Assembly: GCA_023229765.1 (NCBI GenBank)
Contig: JALNYO010000001.1
Location: 1-64,000, forward strand
Reading direction: 5' to 3'
Source: Syntrophales bacterium
Lineage (GTDB): Bacteria; Desulfobacterota; Syntrophia; Syntrophales; UBA5619
DNA: 64,000 bases
The notes under the pieces: model-generated
The model's database searches: none
The model's input: the letters and a program-made list of their open reading frames with translations, nothing else
Told to the model about the DNA's origin: nothing
Position numbers and translations under genes: made by a program
Part shown: piece after piece, positions 57,461 through 64,000 of the stretch
How the letters are laid out: each line of letters starts with the position of its first letter
Numbering within the stretch: position 1 is the stretch's first letter

Positions 57461-57964
57461 ATGGGAAACGAAATGAACACTGACAAGAAAGACGCTCTCC
57501 AGCGGGAAGGCAAGTATCTGACCTTTTCACTCGCCGGAGAGGAGTACGGAATCGGGATACTGAAGGTGAAGGAGATTATCGGGCTTATGGCGATCACTAC
57601 GATTCCTCGGATGCCAAACTATGTAAAAGGAGTGATTAATCTGCGGGGAAAGGTAAGTCCGGTGATCGATTTGCGGCTGAAATTCGCAATGGCGGAGGCT
57701 GAATACACGGAGCGCACCTGCATAATCGTGGTCGAGGTATCCGGGGCTGCGGGACGCCTTTTGGTCGGAATCATCGTTGATTCCGTATCGGAGGTCTTAA
57801 ACGTAAAGGGCGCCGACATTGAAGACACCCCGTCCTTCGGGGCAAAGCTCGATACGGAGTATATCCTGGGTATGGCGAAAATCGGAGGCAGGGTGAAGAT
57901 ACTCCTCGATATTGACCGTGTCTTAAGCAGCGAGGAGTTGGTAATGATGGAAAAGGCCGCGTAA
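57461..57964 (+). CDS. cheW: CheW-type chemotaxis coupling protein (second copy)
   Basis: This 167-residue protein has the same CheW core as the gene at 22332 (YLTFSLAGEEYGIGILKVKE, YVKGVINLRGKVSPVIDL, ERTCIIVVEV, RVKILLDIDRVL). It starts at ATG 57461. It heads a cluster with two receptors and a Cache protein but no CheA, CheR or CheB, so it must plug into a kinase encoded elsewhere. An expanded MITE lies 61 bp after its stop. Confidence 0.92.
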   Translation: MGNEMNTDKKDALQREGKYLTFSLAGEEYGIGILKVKEIIGLMAITTIPRMPNYVKGVINLRGKVSPVIDLRLKFAMAEAEYTERTCIIVVEVSGAAGRLLVGIIVDSVSEVLNVKGADIEDTPSFGAKLDTEYILGMAKIGGRVKILLDIDRVLSSEELVMMEKAA

Positions 57965-58025
57965 ATGGTTAGCGGAGTCTTCCCGCTGGGAACATTACAG
58001 GTATTAAGGTTAACTTTTGGATGTA

Positions 58026-58241
58026 GAGGTAATTGCAAAACTCCCCATTCTTGTCATTCCCGCAACGATTCTGAGCGGGAAAGCGGAGCTTAATGTTCAT
58101 AAAACGAAGTTTAATGTTCATAATCTGGTTCTAACTGCTTGAAAAACCATATTATGAACATTAAGCTTCGCTTTCCCGATAGAGACATTATGAACATTAA
58201 GCTTCGCTTTCGGGAATGACAAATGGTTTTGCAATTGCCTC
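58026..58241 (-). mobile_element. MITE-like element, copy 3 (expanded by internal 20-bp units)
   Basis: 216-bp copy in reverse orientation relative to copies 1 and 2, with intact ends (GAGGTAATTGCAAAAC / GTTTTGCAATTGCCTC) and target duplication TGTA (58022-58025, 58242-58245). It differs from the 132-bp form by 84 bp: two tandem units reading CGAAGCTTAATGTTCAT-like (58081-58122), then single units GAACATTAAGCTTCGCTT at 58155-58174 and 58192-58210 in the opposite sense. These pair with each other and lengthen the palindrome. Confidence 0.9.
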
Positions 58242-58301
58242 TGTAGAGATATCATTGTGAAATATCTGCGCTTAAGCAGATACTGAAGAGGGGAGAAAGT
58301 C

Positions 58302-58484
58302 ATGAAGAAATACAGCATCAGCGTGAAATTGGGGATAGCGAAGACCTTCGCCCCGTTGAGGATACTACTTGACATCAATAAAGTTTTGAACAGCGGAGAG
58401 CTGGACATCATGAGAGGGGCGGCATGGGTTTGCCGTCCTGGCGAGCGAGTGGATAAACAAAGCAAATGGGGAGAAGCGAAATGA
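58302..58484 (+). pseudogene. chimeric remnant of a receptor start fused to a CheW end
   Basis: This 60-codon frame begins MKKYSISVKLG, like the downstream receptor ([11 protein letters not shown]). It then switches to KTFAPLRILLDINKVLNSGEL, which matches the C-terminus of CheW (KILLDIDRVL). The remaining 20 codons match nothing obvious. It is best read as the scar of a deletion between tandem cheW and receptor genes. It ends inside the start region of the next gene and has a ribosome site, so a peptide could still be made. Confidence 0.55.
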
Positions 58485-60103
58485 AGAATTACAGTATGGG
58501 CGTTAAGTTGATGGGTGGATTTATCATTGTCGTCTTGATTGCCGTTTTTGTCGGCATTTTCGGCATCGTCAAGCTCAAACAGGTCGATAAACTCGGTACC
58601 GTACTGTTTGAAAACGGGGTAAAACCGATGGGGGAGATCGCCCAACTTTCCACGGCATATCAGCAAACACGCTTCAATGTGCTGGATATTATCCTGACTT
58701 CATACGATCTTCGCGATCCGTCAGTCGATATCCAGCAACTTGCCGAGTTGGATTCGGCGATGGATGGTTATGTAAAAAATTATGCAAAGACGCTGGTGTC
58801 TGAAGAGGGGAAGAAGGACTTTGCCAATCTGATGGAGGCGATAAAAAAGTATGCCCCGCTGAGGGCAAAAATGATAGAACTCGCCAAAATGGGACATAAC
58901 CAGGAGGCGGTTGATCTAATGACCGGCGAAGCGGGTGCTGTCGCTAAGCAAATAAGTGATACTATAATTAAAATCAATAAGAAAACCATAGATTCTTCGC
59001 AAAAAATATCCGCAGGAAACACCGCCACGGCCAATGCCGCCGTTACGGTGACGATTATCGTAACTGTTTTAGGCACCATCATCGCCTTTTTGTTGGGATT
59101 CTTTCTATCACGCTCCATAACCGGGTCGGTGAAGCGGGTTGCCGTGGGACTCTCGGAGGGCTCGGATCAGGTCGCTGCGGCCTCCGGTCAGGTGTCGGCG
59201 GCAAGCCAGTCTCTCGCGGAGGGGGCGTCGGAGCAGGCATCGGCGCTGGAGGAGACGTCGGCGTCAATCGAAGAGCTTTCGGCGATGACGTCCCAGAACG
59301 CCGAAAATGCCAATCAGGCCAATAACTTGATGGCTGAGACCGGCCGGGTGGTCAATGAGGCGAATGGCTCGATGCAGGAACTGACCGGGGCGATGCAGGA
59401 GATCACCACGGGAAGCGAGGACATGGCAAAGATCATCAAGACGATTGACGAGATCGCGTTTCAGACGAACCTCTTGGCCTTGAACGCGGCGGTTGAGGCG
59501 GCCCGTGCTGGGGAAGCGGGAGCGGGTTTTGCCGTCGTTGCCGACGAGGTGAGAAACCTCGCGCTGCGCTCGGCGGAATCGGCAAAAAGTACGGCGAATC
59601 TGATCGACGAGTCGATCAAGCGGATCAAGAACGGCTCGACGATTGTTGAAAAAACGAACGGGGCGTTCGAACGGGTTTTGAGCGGGGCAAAAAAGGTGGG
59701 CGAACTGGTGGGCGAGATCGCCGCTGCATCCAACGAGCAGGCGCAGGGAATATCGCAAATCAGCAAGGCGATCGCCGAGATGGACAAGGTCGTTCAGCAG
59801 AACGCCGCCAACGCCGAGGAGTCAGCCTCGGCCTCCGAGGAGCTGAGCGCCCAGGCGCTGCAGATGAAGGAATTTGTCGGCGACATGATAACCGTCATTC
59901 AGGGAAACGACGCCAAAGGCGTCAGCGCCTCCACCGGTCATATCGAGACGCTGCACCGGCAGAGAACGGCCCTGACTAACAAAAAGGCCGTGAAGTCAAT
60001 TGTTTCCAGAAAGACGGGGGAAATATCCGCCTCCGGGGCCAGGATCGTCAACCCCGAGCAAGTGATCCCGATGGGTGATCGCGACGAATTTAAGGATTTT
60101 TAG
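58481..60103 (+). CDS. methyl-accepting chemotaxis protein
   Basis: This 540-residue receptor has TM1 (about 9-30), a periplasmic helical sensor (about 31-185), TM2 (about 188-210) and a HAMP-like and signalling domain. The conserved tip reads [20 protein letters not shown], and the C-terminus [11 protein letters not shown] ends in F-x-x-F, resembling a CheR/CheB tether. ATG 58481 has GGGGAGAAG upstream. Its signalling half is close to that of the 23703 receptor. It follows cheW and the remnant and precedes the Cache gene. Confidence 0.92.
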   Translation: MKNYSMGVKLMGGFIIVVLIAVFVGIFGIVKLKQVDKLGTVLFENGVKPMGEIAQLSTAYQQTRFNVLDIILTSYDLRDPSVDIQQLAELDSAMDGYVKNYAKTLVSEEGKKDFANLMEAIKKYAPLRAKMIELAKMGHNQEAVDLMTGEAGAVAKQISDTIIKINKKTIDSSQKISAGNTATANAAVTVTIIVTVLGTIIAFLLGFFLSRSITGSVKRVAVGLSEGSDQVAAASGQVSAASQSLAEGASEQASALEETSASIEELSAMTSQNAENANQANNLMAETGRVVNEANGSMQELTGAMQEITTGSEDMAKIIKTIDEIAFQTNLLALNAAVEAARAGEAGAGFAVVADEVRNLALRSAESAKSTANLIDESIKRIKNGSTIVEKTNGAFERVLSGAKKVGELVGEIAAASNEQAQGISQISKAIAEMDKVVQQNAANAEESASASEELSAQALQMKEFVGDMITVIQGNDAKGVSASTGHIETLHRQRTALTNKKAVKSIVSRKTGEISASGARIVNPEQVIPMGDRDEFKDF

Positions 60104-60299
60104 AAGAAACGCAAAATATATTAACAGGAACAGAACTTATCCAATAAAAACGGTTTTTGGATATAAAAATAAAAGAGTGAAGGGGGTGATCTGTTTCAAA
60201 TGACGAATAGTTGTCCCTGGCGGACACAGTCTTGGGATAAATGAGTGACAGGCAAGCAACTGATTAATGACATCAACATTCACATAAAAAGGAGAGAAA

Positions 60300-60761
60300 A
60301 TGAAGAAGACCATTACAGCAATATTTGTGGCAGTTTTCATGTTGGCGGTAAGCCATGTCGCGGTTGCCGCCGAGTTCGGAACGCCGGCGGAAGCGGAAGC
60401 TCTGGTCAAAAAGGCCGTAGCCGAGATCAAGGCTGTAGGGAAGGACAAGGCTTTTACGCAAATAAACGACAAAAAAGGGAAATTCACGGACAGGGACCTC
60501 TATGTTTTTGTTTATGATATGAACGGCAAGTGCGTGGCCCACGGCTTTAATCCGAAGATGATCGGCAAGGATCTGATCGACATGAAGGACCCGGATGGGG
60601 TATTTTACGTCAAAGAGAGAATTGCCATCAGCAAGACCAAGGGAAAGGGCTGGCAGGATTATAAATTTACAAATCCTTTAACGAAGAAAATCGAGGCTAA
60701 GCGGGCCTATGTTGAAAAGGTTGACGATTTCATAGTCGGTTCAGGCGCATACAAAAAATAA
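60300..60761 (+). CDS. periplasmic single-Cache-domain protein
   Basis: This 153-residue protein has a signal peptide (about 1-23, VAVAAEFG) and one Cache_2-like sensor fold (DRDLYVFVYDMNGKCVAHG, LIDMKDPDGVFYVKE, DYKFTNPLTKKIEAKRAYVE, VDDFIVGSGAY). No kinase or receptor domain is attached. It may bind a small ligand and present it to the neighbouring receptor, or be a periplasmic binding accessory. AAAGGAG precedes ATG 60300. Confidence 0.85.
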   Translation: MKKTITAIFVAVFMLAVSHVAVAAEFGTPAEAEALVKKAVAEIKAVGKDKAFTQINDKKGKFTDRDLYVFVYDMNGKCVAHGFNPKMIGKDLIDMKDPDGVFYVKERIAISKTKGKGWQDYKFTNPLTKKIEAKRAYVEKVDDFIVGSGAYKK

Positions 60762-60792
60762 ATTGGCTGGGGAGTAAATTGGCTGGGGAGTC
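60761..60792 (+). repeat. 16-bp direct repeat
   Basis: Two adjacent copies of AATTGGCTGGGGAGT(A/C), starting at the Cache stop codon region. A short local duplication without evident function. Confidence 0.7.
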
Positions 60793-60845
60793 AAGCGGAT
60801 TTGTTTCTGCTTGGCTCCTGTTAATGCAATTAATAAAGGAAACCA

Positions 60846-62363
60846 ATGATGAAAAGCCTATTGATGAATTTGAAATTGTCGAAAAAGATCATGATTGCGC
60901 CGGCGGCAGTTATCGTTTTTCTCCTTATCTCCGGGATCGTATCCTACCTGAGCCTGTCACAGCAAAAGTCCGCTATTGAAGAAATTTTTGGCACGAGGTT
61001 CAAAAGCTACCAGGTGAGCGCACGGCTCAGCAAGGATGTCACAAGCGTCCATGCCAATCTTTACAAGGTGCTCAGCTGGGCGACGGCCAATTACGACGTC
61101 AAGAAGATCGATACGCTTGGCAGCGAGCAGTTAAAAACATTGGGCGATGCCGTGAAGGAAGTGGAACAGGTTCTGAAAACCGCCCGCCTTACCAAGGATG
61201 AAGGTGCTGCGTACAGAACCACCCTGGCTGCTCTGACGGCCTACCAGAAGGATGCCTCTGAAGCGATCGATCTGGCAAGTTCGGATGTGAATTATGCAAC
61301 CACGTTCATGGAAAAGGCCGAAGACAAATTCCAAATTCTCTATAAGCAGCTAAACAACCTTCTGGAACTGGAAACGGCTTTGGGGAAGGTCACTTACGAT
61401 GGGTCTCTCAAGAATTTTAACGCCTCGCTCCAGATTTCCGTCTTTGTTCTGGTGATCGCGATCGTCGTCTCGATCCTGTTGAGCCTGCTCATCGCCAGGA
61501 TTATCACAGCCCCTGTTGATAAAGCGATCGAGGTCATTCAGAAGATCGCGGACGGCGATTTGACTCAGACGATTGAATTAAACTCACACGACGAGATCGG
61601 AATGCTGGCCCAAGCGGTCGATACGATGCGCCAAAAGATGGGGGAAGCCGTGGGCGTTGCGGTTGAGACTTCCCAAGCGCTCTCGGACGCGGCCTCAGAA
61701 CAGGCTGCCTCCATTGAAGAAACCTCTTCTTCTCTGGAGGAGATGGCATCGATGATCAAAAGCAATGCGGACAGCACTGAAACGGCCAACGCGTTGATGA
61801 CTGGCGCAAAGGAAACTATCGAAAAGGCGGATGGCTCGATGAACCAACTGACGGTTTCGATGAAAGAGATTGCCAGCGCCAGCGAACAGACTCAAAAGAT
61901 AGTCAAGACCATCGATGAAATAGCCTTTCAGACTAATCTGCTGGCGCTGAATGCTGCGGTCGAGGCGGCCCGGGCCGGGGAAGCGGGAGCGGGCTTTGCA
62001 GTGGTTGCGGGGGAGGTGAGAAATCTGGCCCTGCGGGCCGCAGAGGCCGCGAAGAATACCGCCAGTCTGATGGGAGACATTGTGGGGAAAGTACACGGTG
62101 GCGAGAAGCTTGTTGCCGCAACAAGTAACGATTTTTTTGCAATGAAGGAGAACTCCAATAAAGTCGTAGATTTGGTGAGCGGAATCGCCTCTGCCTCCAG
62201 GGAGCAATCTGTCGGGATTGAACAGATCAACCAGGCCATCTTGCATTTAAACCAGGCCACTCAGCAGAATGCGTCAAGCTCTGAGGAACTGGCCGCCATC
62301 ATGTCAATCTTTATAACTGATAGCGCCCGCATCCATGAAAAGCGTGAATATTTACCAATCTGA
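60846..62363 (+). CDS. methyl-accepting chemotaxis protein (4HB sensor)
   Basis: This 505-residue receptor has TM1 (about 11-33), a periplasmic four-helix-bundle sensor (about 35-195), TM2 (about 198-218), a clear HAMP ([20 protein letters not shown]) and a signalling domain with tip [20 protein letters not shown]. Unlike the other two receptors it ends EKREYLPI, without the F-x-x-F tail. A MITE is inserted right at its stop codon (the TGA is part of the duplicated target), leaving the protein unchanged. Confidence 0.92.
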   Translation: MMKSLLMNLKLSKKIMIAPAAVIVFLLISGIVSYLSLSQQKSAIEEIFGTRFKSYQVSARLSKDVTSVHANLYKVLSWATANYDVKKIDTLGSEQLKTLGDAVKEVEQVLKTARLTKDEGAAYRTTLAALTAYQKDASEAIDLASSDVNYATTFMEKAEDKFQILYKQLNNLLELETALGKVTYDGSLKNFNASLQISVFVLVIAIVVSILLSLLIARIITAPVDKAIEVIQKIADGDLTQTIELNSHDEIGMLAQAVDTMRQKMGEAVGVAVETSQALSDAASEQAASIEETSSSLEEMASMIKSNADSTETANALMTGAKETIEKADGSMNQLTVSMKEIASASEQTQKIVKTIDEIAFQTNLLALNAAVEAARAGEAGAGFAVVAGEVRNLALRAAEAAKNTASLMGDIVGKVHGGEKLVAATSNDFFAMKENSNKVVDLVSGIASASREQSVGIEQINQAILHLNQATQQNASSSEELAAIMSIFITDSARIHEKREYLPI

Positions 62364-62364
62364 T

Positions 62365-62496
62365 GAGGTAATTGCAAAACTCCCCATTCTTGTCATTCCC
62401 GCAACGATTCTGAGCGGGAATCTGGTTCTAACTGCTTGAAAAACCATATTCCCGATAGAGACATTCGGGAATGACAAATGGTTTTGCAATTGCCTC
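62365..62496 (-). mobile_element. MITE-like element, copy 4
   Basis: 132-bp copy in reverse orientation, with ends GAGGTAATTGCAAAAC / GTTTTGCAATTGCCTC and target duplication TGAT (62361-62364, 62497-62500). It lies between the convergent receptor and recO genes and could terminate both transcripts through its hairpins. Confidence 0.9.
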
Positions 62497-62535
62497 TGAT
62501 TATGAGATTTTTACCATGGGATTGCATATAACTTG

Positions 62536-63309
62536 TTATCCCTGCAGGCGGTTTATTTCATTCAGGACGCGCAGGGATTTCAGTTCGCGGCCCAGGATAT
62601 GGCGGATGAAATGGCTGAGGATGCGGCGGCTCTCCTCCGCGGATTGAGCTGTTAAAAGCAAACGCCCCAGGTTGTCGGTTTCCAGCTCCCGTCCCATAAG
62701 CAGGGTTTTAATCGTTCCCAGCGACACGGGGATTGCGTCGGCATTGCCCGTCTTACAGGAGTTGCAGACAATACCGCCTTTTACGGAGTCAAAACGGTAG
62801 GTTGTCCCATTTGCAAGCGGCATCCTGCAGCAGAGGCAGTAATCAAGAACCGGGTCATATCCGGCTACTCTCAGCAGGCGGATCTCGAAAAAGCGCAACA
62901 GAGTGTCTGAGGGGGACCTCTTTTCCAAAAGAACGAGAAAATCGTGCAGCAGTTGAAATGAACTCTCGCTTTTTTTATTTTCCGGTGTGAACTGATCCAT
63001 CAATTCAATCAGGTAAGAGGCGGCAAGGGTTTTTTCGAGGTTGGAGCGTATTTCCGGAAAGTGGCAAGACACGTCGCATCCATCGATAAAATCAAGATGC
63101 TCGGGGTTTTGTCGTGAAAAGTTTATTTCCGAGCAGGAAAACGGTTCCAGGGCGTTTACGAAGCGTTTTTTGCTGCGGCGCGCCCCTTTGGCGATCCCTT
63201 TGATCTTTCCGTATTCGCGGGTATAGAAGGTAACGATTTGATCCGATTCGCCATAGTCGATGGTCTTGAGGACAATGGCCTCGGTGCGGCACTGGATGCG
63301 GACATTCAT
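62536..63309 (-). CDS. recO: DNA repair protein RecO
   Basis: This 257-residue recombination mediator loads RecA onto SSB-coated DNA with RecR. It has an N-terminal OB fold (EAIVLKTIDYGESDQIVTFY), GKIKGIAKGARRSKKRF, and a helical C-terminal domain with a four-Cys zinc site (CLCC near 160, CNSC near 184). Length is normal. It lies just downstream of pyrC on the same strand. Confidence 0.93.
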   Translation of the reverse strand: MNVRIQCRTEAIVLKTIDYGESDQIVTFYTREYGKIKGIAKGARRSKKRFVNALEPFSCSEINFSRQNPEHLDFIDGCDVSCHFPEIRSNLEKTLAASYLIELMDQFTPENKKSESSFQLLHDFLVLLEKRSPSDTLLRFFEIRLLRVAGYDPVLDYCLCCRMPLANGTTYRFDSVKGGIVCNSCKTGNADAIPVSLGTIKTLLMGRELETDNLGRLLLTAQSAEESRRILSHFIRHILGRELKSLRVLNEINRLQG

Positions 63310-63360
63310 TAATTGTAAATGCCTTAAATAATAAGGTTGTTTTTAAAACACTTAAGCTTC

Positions 63361-64000
63361 TCAGAGATCACGAAAACGTATTTCGCCGCCGACAATGGTC
63401 AGAACGGCCTTCCCCCGAAGCTGCTGGCCCTGAAAGGGGGTGTTTTTACCGCGGGAGCGAAACATCCGGGGATCGACGAGCCATTCCTTTTCAGTGTCGA
63501 TGACGGTAATATCCGCGTCCGCGTCGGCGGCGAGCGTTCCCTTGGGGATATGCAGAATTCGGGCGGGATTGATCGTCATTTTCTTGATCAATTCCGGCAA
63601 GGTGAGGATTCCCTCCTGAACCAGTGAGAGCGAAAGGGAAAGCGAGGTCTCCAGCCCGGTGATGCCGTTTGCCGCGTAGTCGAACTCCAGCTCCTTGTCG
63701 GTGCGGGCGTGGGGGGCGTGGTCGGAGGCGATCGTGTCGATGGTGCCATCGTTCATTCCCTCGCGGATGGCTTCCCGATCCTTTGCCCCGCGCAGGGGCG
63801 GGTAAACCTTGGCGAAGGTGTCGAAGTTGCGCAGCGCCTCATCGGTCAGCATGAAGTAATGGGGGGCCGTCTCCGCGGTGACGCGGATTCCCCTGGCCTT
63901 TGCCTCGTGGATAAGGCGAACCGAGCCCTTTGTGCTGACATGGGCGATATGGATGTGGGCGCCGGTATATTCGGCAAGCAGGATATCCCTGGCGACCATT
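63361..64000 (-). CDS. pyrC: dihydroorotase, C-terminal part (5' end outside window)
   Basis: At least 212 residues of a cyclic amidohydrolase that runs off the right edge. Visible motifs are AHIHIAHVSTKGS (metal His), ETAPHYFMLTD (metal His), KVYPPLRG, the catalytic Asp region IASDHAPH, and GLETSLSL. The C-terminal NPARILHIPKGTLAADADAD completes the type I dihydroorotase pattern. The enzyme closes carbamoyl-aspartate to dihydroorotate in pyrimidine synthesis. The stop is at 63361, upstream of recO. Confidence 0.92.
   Translation of the reverse strand, partial: MVARDILLAEYTGAHIHIAHVSTKGSVRLIHEAKARGIRVTAETAPHYFMLTDEALRNFDTFAKVYPPLRGAKDREAIREGMNDGTIDTIASDHAPHARTDKELEFDYAANGITGLETSLSLSLSLVQEGILTLPELIKKMTINPARILHIPKGTLAADADADITVIDTEKEWLVDPRMFRSRGKNTPFQGQQLRGKAVLTIVGGEIRFRDL

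Overview
The window looks like a piece of chromosome from a strictly anaerobic, Gram-negative, motile deltaproteobacterium (Desulfobacterota, Syntrophales-like). This placement is an inference from gene content: an oxygen-sensitive 2-oxoacid:ferredoxin oxidoreductase, a periplasmic selenocysteine formate dehydrogenase, rubredoxin and rubrerythrin, many NtrC-type and hybrid two-component proteins, split glycyl-tRNA synthetase (GlyQ/GlyS), phosphoheptose isomerase and an outer-membrane protein. No rRNA or other marker fixes the species. All calls come from reading the sequence; no database search was run.

Layout. 1-9.1 kb: the 3' end of an unknown gene, a 14-TM drug exporter, a two-gene unit (HD phosphohydrolase plus an NrdD-like protein lacking the expected catalytic residues), and gmhA-grpE-dnaK behind a good sigma70 promoter. 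9.3-21.3 kb: PLD-like nuclease, surE, then a signalling block of three large hybrid histidine kinases and an NtrC-type regulator. 21.9-25.4 kb: pseudo-receiver, CheW, outer-membrane protein and chemoreceptor. 25.4-33 kb: a tight cupin/ferredoxin/Cys-rich operon of unknown function, an FMN hydroxyacid oxidase, KorAB and a CoA-disulfide-reductase-like enzyme. 33.3-40.8 kb: a formate dehydrogenase locus with a UGA (Sec) codon and a near-consensus sigma54 promoter, flanked by an NtrC-type regulator and a sensor kinase with c-type-heme motifs.

41-48.5 kb is more mosaic: TrhA, PanE-like, a MazEF pair, then what looks like a small integrase-less array of integron cassettes (hemerythrin, RelE/HigA-type toxin-antitoxin, one empty cassette), CrcB plus DUF190, pyrophosphatase, tRNA-Asn, rubredoxin and rubrerythrin. 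48.5-57 kb: mutS, a GAF-GspE/PilB ATPase, glyS and glyQ, with two inverted copies of a heptamer-repeat element bracketing mutS-gspE. 57.4-62.4 kb: a second chemotaxis cluster (CheW, two receptors, a periplasmic Cache protein) lying on the opposite strand between glyQ and recO. The window ends in recO and the 3' part of pyrC.

Four copies of a ~132-bp palindromic MITE-like element (near-perfect 16-bp terminal inverted repeats, each with a different 4-bp target duplication) lie next to gene ends. The most unusual items are the NrdD-like protein, the attC-like cassette array, the MITE family with its 'expanded' copy, and the heme-sensor/sigma54/formate dehydrogenase circuit.
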